This document shows, one piece after another, positions 15,291 through 23,801 of a DNA stretch of 64,000 bases. This DNA is from Rhizobium sp. P40RR-XXII (lineage in GTDB: Bacteria; Pseudomonadota; Alphaproteobacteria; Rhizobiales; Rhizobiaceae). Positions within the stretch are counted from its first letter, which is position 1. Each line of letters starts with the position of its first letter. Where the stretch lies: contig NZ_JABAII010000004.1 in NCBI RefSeq assembly GCF_012641405.1, forward strand, positions 372,001 to 436,000. Direction: 5' to 3'. The position numbers and the translations under genes are program-made. The notes below the pieces were generated by a model. That model was given only the letters and a program-made list of their open reading frames with translations, was not told the origin of the DNA and ran no database searches.

Positions 15291-18170
15291 ATGTCCCTCG
15301 TTCCAGAAATCGACTACGGCACGCCGGCCTCCCAGTCCGAAACCATGGTGACGCTGACCATTGACGGGCGCCAGATCAGCGTCCCCGAGGGCACGTCGAT
15401 CATGCGCGCCTCGATGGAAGCAGGCATTCAGGTGCCCAAGCTCTGCGCCACCGACATGGTCGATGCCTTCGGCTCGTGCCGCCTCTGTCTCGTCGAGATC
15501 GAAGGCCGCAACGGCACGCCGGCCTCGTGCACGACGCCCGTTGCTTCCGGCATCGTCGTCCACACGCAGACCGGCCGGCTGAAGGACATCCGCCGTGGCG
15601 TGATGGAGCTCTATATCTCCGACCATCCGCTCGACTGTCTGACCTGCGCCGCCAATGGCGATTGCGAGTTGCAGGACATGGCCGGCGCCGTCGGCCTGCG
15701 CGACGTGCGCTACGGCTACGAGGGCGACAACCACGTCAAGGCGCGCAACAGCGGCGACATCAATCTGAAATGGGCGCCGAAAGACGAGTCCAATCCTTAT
15801 TTCACCTATGATCCTTCGAAGTGCATCGTCTGCTCCCGCTGCGTGCGCGCCTGCGAGGAAGTGCAGGGCACGTTCGCGCTGACGATCGAGGGCCGGGGCT
15901 TCGGCTCGCGCGTCTCGCCCGGCATGCACGAGAATTTCATCGATAGCGAGTGCGTTTCCTGCGGCGCCTGCGTGCAGGCTTGCCCGACCGCGACGCTGAC
16001 CGAAAAGTCGGTGATCTCGATCGGCCAGCCGGAGCACTCCGTCGTCACCACCTGCGCCTATTGCGGTGTCGGCTGCTCCTTCAAGGCAGAGATGCGCGGC
16101 GAAGAGTTGGTGCGCATGGTGCCCTGGAAGGACGGCCAGGCCAATCGCGGCCACTCCTGCGTCAAGGGCCGCTTCGCCTATGGCTATTCGACCCACAAGG
16201 ACCGCATCCTCAACCCGATGGTCCGCGAGAAGGTGACCGACCCCTGGCGCGAAGTGACCTGGGATGAGGCCTTTGCCCATATCGCCACCGAGTTCAAGCG
16301 GCTGCAATATCAATATGGCCGTGATTCCATCGGCGGCATCACCTCGTCGCGCTGCACCAATGAAGAGACCTTCCTGGTGCAAAAGCTGGTGCGCGCCGGC
16401 TTCGGCAACAACAATGTCGATACCTGCGCCCGTGTTTGCCATTCGCCGACCGGCTATGGTCTCGGCCAGGCCTTCGGCACCTCGGCTGGCACGCAGAATT
16501 TCGATAGCGTCGAGCATACCGATGTCGTTATCGTCATCGGCGCCAACCCGACGGACGGCCATCCGGTCTTCGCTTCACGGCTGAAGAAGCGGCTGCGCCA
16601 GGGTGCCAAGCTGATCGTCATCGATCCGCGCCGCATCGATCTGGTGCGCACGCCGCATGTCGAGGCGAGCTACCATCTGCCGCTGAAGCCGGGCACAAAC
16701 GTCGCCATACTGACGGCGCTGGCACATGTGATCGTCACTGAAGGCCTGTTCGACGAGAAGTTCATTCGCGAACGCTGCGATTGGTCCGAATTCGAGGATT
16801 GGGCAGCCTTCGTCGCCGAGCCGCAGCACAGCCCCGAGGAAACGGAAAAATACACCGGCGTTCCCGCCGATCTCGTGCGCGGTGCGGCCCGCCTCTATGC
16901 CAAGGGCGGCAATGGCGCGATCTATTACGGTCTCGGCGTGACCGAGCACAGCCAGGGCTCGACCACGGTCATGGCGATCGCCAATCTTGCCATGGCGACA
17001 GGCAATATCGGCCGTCCGGGCGTCGGCGTGAACCCGCTGCGTGGACAGAACAATGTGCAGGGCTCTTGCGACATGGGCTCGTTCCCACACGAGCTGCCGG
17101 GCTATCGCCATGTCGCTGATGATGCCACCCGCGATATCTTCGAAAAGCTCTGGGGCGTGAAGCTCGACAAAGAGCCAGGTCTGCGCATCCCCAACATGCT
17201 CGACGCCGCCGTCGACGGCACCTTCAAAGGTCTCTACATCCAGGGCGAGGATATTCTCCAATCCGACCCGGATACCAAGCATGTCGCCGCCGGCCTTGCC
17301 GCGATGGAATGTGTCGTCGTCCACGATCTCTTCCTGAACGAAACGGCCAACTACGCGCATGTCTTCCTGCCCGGCTCGACCTTCCTCGAAAAGGACGGCA
17401 CCTTCACCAATGCCGAGCGCCGCATCAACCGCGTGCGCAAGGTCATGAGCCCGCGCAATGGCTATGCCGACTGGGAAGTGACGCAGAAGATGGCGCAGGC
17501 CATGGGCCTTGACTGGAACTACACGCATCCATCCGAGATTATGGACGAGATTGCCGCGACGACGCCGAGCTTCGCCCTGGTTTCCTATGACTATCTGGAG
17601 AAGATGGGCTCGGTGCAGTGGCCCTGCAACGAGAAGACGCCACTCGGTTCGCCGATCATGCATGTCGACGGCTTCGTGCGCGGCAAGGGCAAGTTCATCC
17701 GCACGGAATATGTCGCGACCGACGAACGCACCGGCCCGCGCTTCCCGCTGCTGCTGACCACGGGGCGTATCCTCAGCCAGTACAATGTCGGAGCGCAGAC
17801 CCGGCGAACGGAGAATGTCGTCTGGCATGCCGAGGATCGGCTGGAAATCCATCCGCACGACGCAGAGCAGCGTGGCATCCGCGAGGGCGACTGGATCCGG
17901 CTCAGCAGCCGCTCCGGCGATACGACGCTTCGGGCATTGATCACCGACCGCGTTGCTCCCGGTGTCGTCTACACCACCTTCCATCATCCGGACACGCAGG
18001 CTAACGTCATCACCACGGACTATTCCGACTGGGCGACGAATTGCCCGGAATACAAGGTGACGGCCGTGCAGGTCTCGCCGTCGAACGGTCCGTCTCAGTG
18101 GCAGGTCGAGTATGACGAACAGGCCCGGCAGTCGCGCCGTATCGTCGGGAAGATGGAGGCTGCGGAGTGA
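15291..18170 (+). CDS. fdsA: Formate dehydrogenase alpha (catalytic molybdenum) subunit
   Basis: 959 residues. Iron-sulfur domains come first: a plant-type [2Fe-2S] site (CATDMVDAFGSCRLC), a His/Cys-rich NuoG-like [4Fe-4S] site, then CIVCSRCVRAC and CVSCGACVQACP. CAYCGVGC at about residue 255 binds the cluster next to the molybdenum cofactor. The bis-MGD catalytic domain follows, with C in ARVCHSPTGYG as the molybdenum ligand (Cys, not selenocysteine). The C-terminal MGD-binding domain includes LLLTTGRILSQYN. It oxidises formate to CO2 in the cytoplasm. It is followed by a paired palindromic repeat and then by the maturation gene fdhD. Confidence 0.97.
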   Translation: MSLVPEIDYGTPASQSETMVTLTIDGRQISVPEGTSIMRASMEAGIQVPKLCATDMVDAFGSCRLCLVEIEGRNGTPASCTTPVASGIVVHTQTGRLKDIRRGVMELYISDHPLDCLTCAANGDCELQDMAGAVGLRDVRYGYEGDNHVKARNSGDINLKWAPKDESNPYFTYDPSKCIVCSRCVRACEEVQGTFALTIEGRGFGSRVSPGMHENFIDSECVSCGACVQACPTATLTEKSVISIGQPEHSVVTTCAYCGVGCSFKAEMRGEELVRMVPWKDGQANRGHSCVKGRFAYGYSTHKDRILNPMVREKVTDPWREVTWDEAFAHIATEFKRLQYQYGRDSIGGITSSRCTNEETFLVQKLVRAGFGNNNVDTCARVCHSPTGYGLGQAFGTSAGTQNFDSVEHTDVVIVIGANPTDGHPVFASRLKKRLRQGAKLIVIDPRRIDLVRTPHVEASYHLPLKPGTNVAILTALAHVIVTEGLFDEKFIRERCDWSEFEDWAAFVAEPQHSPEETEKYTGVPADLVRGAARLYAKGGNGAIYYGLGVTEHSQGSTTVMAIANLAMATGNIGRPGVGVNPLRGQNNVQGSCDMGSFPHELPGYRHVADDATRDIFEKLWGVKLDKEPGLRIPNMLDAAVDGTFKGLYIQGEDILQSDPDTKHVAAGLAAMECVVVHDLFLNETANYAHVFLPGSTFLEKDGTFTNAERRINRVRKVMSPRNGYADWEVTQKMAQAMGLDWNYTHPSEIMDEIAATTPSFALVSYDYLEKMGSVQWPCNEKTPLGSPIMHVDGFVRGKGKFIRTEYVATDERTGPRFPLLLTTGRILSQYNVGAQTRRTENVVWHAEDRLEIHPHDAEQRGIREGDWIRLSSRSGDTTLRALITDRVAPGVVYTTFHHPDTQANVITTDYSDWATNCPEYKVTAVQVSPSNGPSQWQVEYDEQARQSRRIVGKMEAAE

Positions 18171-18187
18171 GCCGGAGCGTGCTTTCT

Positions 18188-18345
18188 CCTTCTCCCCTCG
18201 GGGAGAAGGTGCCCGCAGGGCGGATGAGGGGGTCTTTCCACGCGGGAAGAATAGTCCTTCGTTCGCGCTCAGGACGCTCGGAGCTTTCGCCCCTCGCCCC
18301 CCTCATCCGACGCTTCGCGCCACCTTCTCCCCGATGGGGAGAAGG
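18188..18345. repeat. Paired palindromic repeats between fdsA and fdhD
   Basis: Two CCTTCTCCCC-type palindromes, 18188-18209 and 18323-18345, sit in inverted orientation. Their flanks carry GGATGAGGGGG after the first and the inverse CCCCCTCATCCG before the second. The element fills nearly the whole 187-base gap within the operon, and the second palindrome ends 13 bases before the fdhD ATG. It resembles a BIME-like composite of two REP units. Such elements can stabilise or cut mRNA, so it may uncouple fdhD-fdsD expression from fdsGBA. Confidence 0.8.
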
Positions 18346-18357
18346 GGAGACCATATA

Positions 18358-19185
18358 ATGATCTCCTTCAAACCCATCACCACCGTCCCCGAAACTGCCC
18401 GCCGCAACGGCATGGTACGTTCGGGCACGCGCATCGTCCCCGAGGAAGTGCCGATCGCCTTTTCCTATGGCGGTACCTCGCATGCGGTCATGATGGGAAC
18501 GCCTGCCGATATCGAGGACTTCGCCGTCGGGTTCAGCCTGACCGAGGGCATTATTACCGATATCGCTCAGATCGCGACCGTTGATCCGATCGAGGACGAG
18601 CAGGGGATCGACGTGCAGATCACTCTCGTCGACGATGCTGCGGACGCCTTGCGGCTGCGTCGCCGCCATATGGCAGGCCCCGTCGGCTGTGGCCTCTGCG
18701 GCATCGAATCGATCGAGCAGGCCGTGCGCAAGGTGCCCGACGTTTCGAAGGTCGCTTTGAAGCTGACGCAGAAGGATGTCGTTCGCGCGGTCGCGCTGCT
18801 CAACGACGCTCAGCCACTGCATCGCGACACTCATGCCGTGCACGGCGCGGGTTTCTATGTTCCCTCGGAAGGGTTGCTTGCCGTGCGCGAGGATGTCGGA
18901 CGCCATAATGCGCTGGACAAGCTCTGCGGCGCGGTTATTCGCTCCGGCCGAAGGGGTGCCGAGGGTGTCGTGGCCGTGACGAGCCGGCTGTCCGTCGAGA
19001 TGGTACAGAAGGCGGCGATCCTGGGCAGTTCCGTACTGGTTGCCATCTCCGCGCCGACGGCGCTTGCCATCCGCACGGCCGACGAAGCCGGCATGACGCT
19101 GGTGGCGCTGGTGCGCGGCGACGATTTCGAGATTTTCACCCATCCGCATCGCATTATTACGGGGAGCATCGCCGATGTCGCCTGA
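18358..19185 (+). CDS. fdhD: Formate dehydrogenase accessory sulfurtransferase
   Basis: 275 residues from the ATG at 18358; translation upstream of it would run through the repeat. The conserved Cys pair C111 and C114 (GPVGCGLCGIES) transfers sulfur from a cysteine desulfurase to the molybdenum cofactor of formate dehydrogenase. Other family signatures are present: EDFAVGFSLTEGII, and VREDVGRHNALDK in the C-terminal half. It is often called fdsC in fds operons. It overlaps the downstream fdsD by 11 bases. Confidence 0.95.
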   Translation: MISFKPITTVPETARRNGMVRSGTRIVPEEVPIAFSYGGTSHAVMMGTPADIEDFAVGFSLTEGIITDIAQIATVDPIEDEQGIDVQITLVDDAADALRLRRRHMAGPVGCGLCGIESIEQAVRKVPDVSKVALKLTQKDVVRAVALLNDAQPLHRDTHAVHGAGFYVPSEGLLAVREDVGRHNALDKLCGAVIRSGRRGAEGVVAVTSRLSVEMVQKAAILGSSVLVAISAPTALAIRTADEAGMTLVALVRGDDFEIFTHPHRIITGSIADVA

Positions 19186-19441
19186 CGACACGCCGCACGG
19201 CAAGACCGAAACCAAGCTCATCTATATGGCGAACCAGATCGCCACCTTTTTCAAGACCCAGCCGGCAAACGAAGCGGTGCAGGGGGTTGCCACCCATATC
19301 AACAAATTCTGGGAGCCGCGCATGCGCCGCCAGCTTTTCGCGATCATCGATCACGGAGACAGCGGGCTGAGCCCTTTGGTCCTGGAGGCGGCCTCGCTGA
19401 TCCACAGGCCCGCGCCAGCCGAGGAAGTTAAGTCGGCTTAA
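19175..19441 (+). CDS. fdsD: Formate dehydrogenase delta subunit
   Basis: 88 residues, the expected size for FdsD. The sequence has LIYMANQIATFFKTQP and VATHINKFWEPRMRRQLFAI, characteristic of this small conserved subunit or assembly factor, which is found at the end of fds operons and is needed for active enzyme in other bacteria. It starts 11 bases inside fdhD in another frame, so it is probably translationally coupled. It is the last gene of the operon before a 105-base gap and a transporter. Confidence 0.92.
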   Translation: MSPDDTPHGKTETKLIYMANQIATFFKTQPANEAVQGVATHINKFWEPRMRRQLFAIIDHGDSGLSPLVLEAASLIHRPAPAEEVKSA

Positions 19442-19546
19442 TACTAGCATTGATAGCGCATTAGGATGGAGAGCGGAGGCTCCATCTTCGAATGCGATTC
19501 CTGTTGAGGGAAGAGGTGCTGTCTTTGAAGCAAGGAGGAGTTGTTC

Positions 19547-21208
19547 ATGACGGCTGCTGATACGAATATTTCTGAAGGAACGGTAGCGGCGGGTCTGCTC
19601 GACCGCGAGCGCATCATCGCCAAGCCGGGCTTCAACCGATGGCTCGTGCCGCCGGCCGCGTTGGCTATCCATCTCTGCATCGGCATGGCCTATGGCTTCA
19701 GCGTTTTCTGGCTGCCGCTCTCCAAGGCGATCGGCACACCGACGCCGGCTCCCGCGGAATGTGCCAGCCTTAATCTCCTGACTGCTCTGTTCACGACAAG
19801 CTGCGACTGGCGCGTAAGCGATCTCGGCTGGATCTATACGCTGTTCTTCGTGCTGCTTGGTTCCTCCGCCGCCATCTGGGGCGGCTGGCTGGAACGGGCC
19901 GGGCCGCGCAAGGCCGGCGTGGTTGCCGCCTGCTGCTGGTGCGGCGGTATCGTGATCGCGGCAATCGGCGTCATCTTCCACCAGCTGTGGCTGATGTGGA
20001 TCGGCGCCGGTGTCATCGGCGGCATCGGGCTCGGCCTAGGCTACATCTCGCCCGTTTCGACGCTGATCAAATGGTTTCCCGATCGGCGCGGCATGGCGAC
20101 CGGCATGGCGATCATGGGCTTCGGCGGCGGTGCGATGATCGGTGCGCCGCTCGCGAGCCTGCTGATGAACCACTTCCGCACCGATGGTTCGGCCGGCGTC
20201 TGGCAGACCTTCATCGTCATGGCGGCGATCTACTTCGTGTTCATGATGGGCGGCGCTTTCGGCTATCGCCTGCCGCCAGCCGGCTGGCGTCCGGAAGGTT
20301 GGATGACACCCGCCGCCAAGAGCTCGATGATCACGACGAAGCATGTGCATCTTCGCCACGCCCACAAAACCAAGCAGTTCTGGCTCATCTGGGCGGTGCT
20401 GTGCCTTAACGTTTCGGCCGGTATCGGCGTCATCGGCATGGCCTCGCCCATGCTGCAGGAGATCTTCGGCGGAGCCCTGATCGGCCTACCGGATGTGAAA
20501 TTCGCCGATCTCAGCAAGGATCAGATCGCCACCGTCGCTGCCATCGCCGCCGGCTTTGCCGGTCTGCTGTCGCTCTTCAATATCGGTGGCCGCTTCTTCT
20601 GGGCATCGCTATCCGACAAAATCGGCCGCAAGAATACCTATTATTGCTTCTTCGTCATCGGTATCGCGCTCTATGTCCTGGCTCCCTGGGCGGCCGGCAT
20701 TCACAGCAAGGTTCTGTTCGTGGGCGCGCTCTGCATCATCCTGTCGATGTATGGCGGCGGCTTTGCCACGGTTCCCGCCTATCTCGCCGATATTTTCGGC
20801 ACGCAGTTCGTGGGCGCAATCCATGGCCGGCTGCTGACGGCCTGGGCGACGGCCGGCATCATCGGGCCTGTCGTGGTCAACTACATCCGCGAGGCACAGA
20901 AGGCAGCGGGCGTGGAAGGCGCACAGCTCTACACCTTCACCATGTATATCCTTGCCGGCATGCTGGCGCTGGGGCTGATTGCCAATCTGCTGGTCAAGCC
21001 GCTTTCGGCCAAATGGTTCATGTCGGACGAGGAGGTCGCCGCGCTGCAGGCAAAGACGGCTGCCGCCAACGCCGGCCCCACCGGCTCCTTTGGCATCGGC
21101 ACGGGCGGCTTCGACGGCAAGGCGCTGATCGCCTGGGCGATCGTCGGCATTCCGCTGCTCTGGGGCGTATGGGTGACGATCAGGAGCACCTACGCACTGT
21201 TCGGCTAG
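19547..21208 (+). CDS. OFA-family MFS transporter (oxalate/formate type)
   Basis: About 553 residues from the ATG at 19547, which is preceded by AAGGAGGAG; a TTG two codons upstream is less likely. About 12 hydrophobic segments are visible, starting near residue 30, and the motif FPDRRGMATGMAIMGFGGGA fits the oxalate/formate antiporter (OFA) branch of the major facilitator superfamily. An insertion between the first two helices contains several Cys (ECASL, TTSCDW). Its position after fds suggests uptake of formate or a related small acid, but OFA members have varied substrates, so this is inference. Confidence 0.88.
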   Translation: MTAADTNISEGTVAAGLLDRERIIAKPGFNRWLVPPAALAIHLCIGMAYGFSVFWLPLSKAIGTPTPAPAECASLNLLTALFTTSCDWRVSDLGWIYTLFFVLLGSSAAIWGGWLERAGPRKAGVVAACCWCGGIVIAAIGVIFHQLWLMWIGAGVIGGIGLGLGYISPVSTLIKWFPDRRGMATGMAIMGFGGGAMIGAPLASLLMNHFRTDGSAGVWQTFIVMAAIYFVFMMGGAFGYRLPPAGWRPEGWMTPAAKSSMITTKHVHLRHAHKTKQFWLIWAVLCLNVSAGIGVIGMASPMLQEIFGGALIGLPDVKFADLSKDQIATVAAIAAGFAGLLSLFNIGGRFFWASLSDKIGRKNTYYCFFVIGIALYVLAPWAAGIHSKVLFVGALCIILSMYGGGFATVPAYLADIFGTQFVGAIHGRLLTAWATAGIIGPVVVNYIREAQKAAGVEGAQLYTFTMYILAGMLALGLIANLLVKPLSAKWFMSDEEVAALQAKTAAANAGPTGSFGIGTGGFDGKALIAWAIVGIPLLWGVWVTIRSTYALFG

Positions 21209-21257
21209 AGCCGGATGATATTAGGTCTGTTCGACCTAAAATCTGAATCCGCTCTAG
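21205..21257. repeat. Palindromic repeat with CTAGAG ends
   Basis: Outer arms CTAGAG (21205-21210) and CTCTAG (21252-21257) enclose a second inverted repeat, TTAGGTC (21221-21227) and GACCTAA (21233-21239). It begins inside the stop region of the transporter gene, so it may also act as a transcription end. The structure fits a dispersed rhizobial intergenic repeat. Confidence 0.7.
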
Positions 21258-21270
21258 AATCAAAGAAGTA

Positions 21271-21317
21271 GAGCGTGATGTCGTCCGAAAACCGCCTACA
21301 CTTTTCGGCATCACGCC
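21271..21317. repeat. Palindromic repeat GCGTGATG/CATCACGC
   Basis: Arms GCGTGATG (21273-21280) and CATCACGC (21309-21316) enclose inner arms CCGAAAA and TTTTCGG. This nested palindrome is a common dispersed element of Rhizobium chromosomes. It lies between the convergent transporter and cheW genes. Confidence 0.75.
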
Positions 21318-21360
21318 CTAAGCAATCATTCTGAAAAACGACGAAGCCGAATTGCGAGAC

Positions 21361-21388
21361 AAAAAGCCGCCACCGGAAGGTGGCGGTT
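21361..21388 (-). terminator. Rho-independent terminator of cheW
   Basis: On the minus strand, the arms ACCGCCACC and GGTGGCGG pair around TTCC and are followed by CTTTTT. It starts 40 bases downstream of the cheW stop codon. Confidence 0.85.
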
Positions 21389-21427
21389 CTCAAAAAAGAC
21401 TCTTCCGCGAAACTATGCGGCGCGAAG

Positions 21428-21904
21428 TTATGCGGCGAGTTCGTCCGTTTCGCTTTCCTTGAACATCTTGGCGAGGTTCAGGAAGCAGATCATTCCGTTC
21501 TCTGTTGCGATGATACCTTCGCAATAGACGCGATCGAACGAGGCCGTGACTTCCGGAACCGGCTGAACCTGGCTGGAGGCGATCGTCAGGATGTCGGAAA
21601 CGCGGTCGACCAGCATGCCGATGACCATGTTGTGCACTTCGGCGACGACGATGGCGCTGCGCTCGTTGGCAACCGTGCTCTGCATGCCGAGCTTGTAGGC
21701 GAGGTCGATGATCGGGATGACCGAGCCGCGCAGGTTCATGACGCCGATGACATCGGCCGGCGCATGCGGAATCGGCGTCGACGGCGCCCAGCCGCGGATT
21801 TCGCGGATAGTAGTGGTCTTGACGCAGAATTCCTGCTCATGCAGCCGGAAGGCAATGATCTCCAGAGTCTCGCCGCTGAAGCTGGTGGAATTGATCGTGG
21901 CCAT
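21428..21904 (-). CDS. cheW: CheW-like chemotaxis adaptor protein
   Basis: 158 residues consisting of one CheW domain (EIIAFRLHEQEFCVKTTTIREI, then GVMNLRGSVIPIIDL, VVEVHNMVIGMLVDRVSDIL). Such adaptors link chemoreceptors to the CheA kinase at the inner membrane. The start at 21904 (MATINSTSF) is preferred over the ATG five codons upstream because GGGAAG lies about eight bases before it. No other chemotaxis gene is nearby, so it is an orphan cheW, a common arrangement in rhizobia with several che systems. Confidence 0.9.
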   Translation of the reverse strand: MATINSTSFSGETLEIIAFRLHEQEFCVKTTTIREIRGWAPSTPIPHAPADVIGVMNLRGSVIPIIDLAYKLGMQSTVANERSAIVVAEVHNMVIGMLVDRVSDILTIASSQVQPVPEVTASFDRVYCEGIIATENGMICFLNLAKMFKESETDELAA

Positions 21905-22232
21905 GAACGTTCTTCCCATTGAAGCGTGACGCCAAATGCGGCGTGTTCATGGCACGATAGAGCAAGAACATTGCTCAAACCTAAATCTATACAAGCGGTT
22001 TCGACTGGACGGTTTCCGGCTACCCGCCCTCGCGGTTCGAGGGCGCTTGCGCGCCACCTCACCGTGAGGGCTGATCTTTTCGCTTCACTGCCAAGGAACC
22101 GCAAGTCAAAGCAAAGATGCTGCTCGCTCCATCCTCATCCTGAGCCTGTCGAAGGACGAGGATGGCCCCACGGTAGGAATGGCAGGCCTCCCGGCAACGC
22201 GCCATTCGGTTCCCTGCCGCTGGGTAGTCTCC
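21905..22232. other. Intergenic region with RIME-like repeat
   Basis: 328 bases between cheW and the end of the arginase gene with no credible gene. From 22024 onwards it is repeat-derived. The first 110 bases hold the cheW upstream region, in which I could not fix a promoter with confidence. Confidence 0.6.
22024..22172. repeat. RIME-like composite repeat
   Basis: Contains GCCCTCG/CGAGGGC (22026-22044) and CCTCACCGTGAGG (22057-22069), which are inverse forms of the modules at 757-825. These are followed by CCATCCTCATCCTGAGCC and GTCGAAGGACGAGGATGG, pairing over 22129-22165. The same modules occur at 757-825 and 43479-43533. Confidence 0.7.
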
Positions 22233-23168
22233 TCAGGCAGCCCGTGTCGGACGATCGAAGATGCGACGGCCGAAGAGGCTTGCCGCCATCTCCACCAGCA
22301 CGCGGGCGCTCTTGCCGCGATCGTCGAGGAAGGGGTTGAGCTCGACGAGATCGAGCGACGAGACGAGGTTGCTGTCGGAGAGCATCTCCATGATCAAATG
22401 CGCCTCGCGATAGGTGGCGCCGCCCGGCACCGTCGTGCCCACGCCCGGCGCGATATCCGGATCGAGGAAATCGACATCGAAGCTCACATGCAGCAGGCCG
22501 TTTGCGGCGCTTACGGTATCGAGCACCCTGCGCATGATGGCTGCTACGCCCTGTTCGTCGAGCGAACGCATATCGAAGACGTTGACGCCATGCTCGCGGA
22601 TCTCCTCGCGCTCGCGCGGATCGACGGAGCGGATGCCCACCTGGAAGACCTTCGTCGGGTCGACCAGCGGCCGTCCGGCCGGCAGAACACCGTCGATCTC
22701 GGCCTCACCGCAATAGTAGGCGACGGGCATGCCGTGAATATTGCCTGAGGGCGAAGTGGTCGGCGAATTGAAATCGGAATGCGCGTCCAGCCAAAGCACG
22801 AAAAGCGGCCGGCCGACCTCTGCCGCGTAGCGCGCCATGCCGGAGACGCTGCCCATGGACAGGCTATGATCGCCGCCAAGGATCAGGGGAAAGCCGCCGG
22901 AGGAGGCGACATCGTATACCCTAGCCTCGAGTGCGCGCGTGAAAGCGCCGACAATCTTCAGATTGTGGGCCTGTGGATGCTCCGGAAGGTCCGCTGCCGG
23001 AACGGGACGCAGGTCGCCGCTGTCGGTGACGCGATGGCCAAGCTCGATCAGCGTGGTTTCGATGCCGGCGATGCGGAGCGCGGTCGGGCCCATGCCGGCG
23101 CCGCGGCGGCCGGAGCCTTCTTCCAGGGGAACGCCGATCAGGGTAACGGGAGTGGATTGCGTATTCAT
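22233..23168 (-). CDS. rocF: Arginase
   Basis: 311 residues from the ATG at 23168, chosen because GGAG lies eight bases upstream; another ATG two codons earlier is too close to it. The binuclear manganese ligands are complete: H101 (GGDHS), D128, H130 and D132 (WLDAHSDFN), D231 and D233 (SFDVDFLDPD). The enzyme hydrolyses arginine to ornithine and urea. Sequence features such as the full-length C-terminal region favour arginase over agmatinase. A decayed Lrp/AsnC regulator is divergent upstream, which may have been its activator. A palindromic repeat (23188-23240) lies just ahead of the start codon. Confidence 0.92.
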   Translation of the reverse strand: MNTQSTPVTLIGVPLEEGSGRRGAGMGPTALRIAGIETTLIELGHRVTDSGDLRPVPAADLPEHPQAHNLKIVGAFTRALEARVYDVASSGGFPLILGGDHSLSMGSVSGMARYAAEVGRPLFVLWLDAHSDFNSPTTSPSGNIHGMPVAYYCGEAEIDGVLPAGRPLVDPTKVFQVGIRSVDPREREEIREHGVNVFDMRSLDEQGVAAIMRRVLDTVSAANGLLHVSFDVDFLDPDIAPGVGTTVPGGATYREAHLIMEMLSDSNLVSSLDLVELNPFLDDRGKSARVLVEMAASLFGRRIFDRPTRAA

Positions 23169-23187
23169 CGGCATTGCTCCGAGGGTT

Positions 23188-23240
23188 AAAGCAATTCCCG
23201 GAAAATGCGCAGCGGCGTTCCCCGGAATTGCGTGAAAACA
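23188..23240. repeat. GCAATTCC-type palindromic repeat upstream of arginase
   Basis: Arms GCAATTCC (23191-23198) and GGAATTGC (23224-23231) frame a GC-rich centre. The same family occurs at 53035-53077 and 58271-58314. Here it lies only about 20 bases before the arginase start, inside the expected 5' leader. Confidence 0.75.
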
Positions 23241-23404
23241 ACGAGGTAGCGCGGTTCGAGCAGTCCGTGAAGAGCCGAACCGCCCCGGATGATGTCGAGG
23301 CGCATTATCGATGGTCTGCATGACAGCAAAAAGATGGAAAATTGTCGAAAATCGATTAGCTTTCGACAGATTGATCAGTTCGATTGACCAAAATGACAAA
23401 CCAT

Positions 23405-23630
23405 ATGGATGACCTCGACCGTGACCTTTGAGTGCGCTTCGCAGCAACGCACGCATCTCCGGTTCCTCGCTGGCGGCAGCGACCGGCGCATCGCGCGCCA
23501 CTGTCGCCGCTCGCATCGAGCGATTGGTGGAAAACGGCACCACGAGACGCTGCGCCGGATCAGGCTGATCAACGGCATCAATACGACCGAATCCAATATC
23601 CTGCTGAAGACCAGCAAGATGGTGTTCTAA
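23405..23630 (+). pseudogene. Decayed Lrp/AsnC family regulator
   Basis: Three reading frames together spell parts of an Lrp/AsnC protein. ATG at 23405 gives MDDLDRDL and a stop at 23429. One base later, a second frame (from 23431) reads SALRSNARISGSSLAAATGA and on through ATVAARIERLVENGT, the typical helix-turn-helix. A third frame then reads ETLRRIRLINGINTTESNIL and ends LLKTSKMVF with a stop at 23628-23630, the usual C-terminal end of the RAM domain. Roughly 75 codons of the middle are missing. So the gene has a one-base frameshift plus an internal deletion. It is divergent from arginase, where Lrp-type activators of arginine catabolism are often found. Confidence 0.8.
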
Positions 23631-23639
23631 AGCAACTTA

Positions 23640-23795
23640 CCTTCTCCCCTTGGGGAGAAGATGGCCCGATAGGGACGGATGAGGGGCTGAAAGCGAAGCG
23701 GTGAGCGACTTGAGCGGCAAGCGAACGGCAATCTCCCGGTAACGCCCCCTCACCCGGCGCTATCGCGCCACCCTCTCCCCGTTGGGGCGAGGGGG
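23640..23795. repeat. Paired CCTTCTCCCC palindromes
   Basis: A palindrome at 23641-23660 (arms CTTCTCCCC and GGGGAGAAG) followed by GGATGAGGGGCTGA, and an inverse unit at 23771-23793 preceded by CCCCCTCACCCGGCGC. This is the same inverted pair architecture as at 18188-18345. It lies between the broken Lrp gene and the end of tamB and may serve as the tamB 3' end. Confidence 0.78.
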
Positions 23796-23801
23796 TATCC
23801 C

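Noticed and set aside
15210..17987. Two long minus-strand frames (450 and 470 codons) under fdsA
   Set aside because: Both are antisense shadows of the well-conserved fdsA gene.
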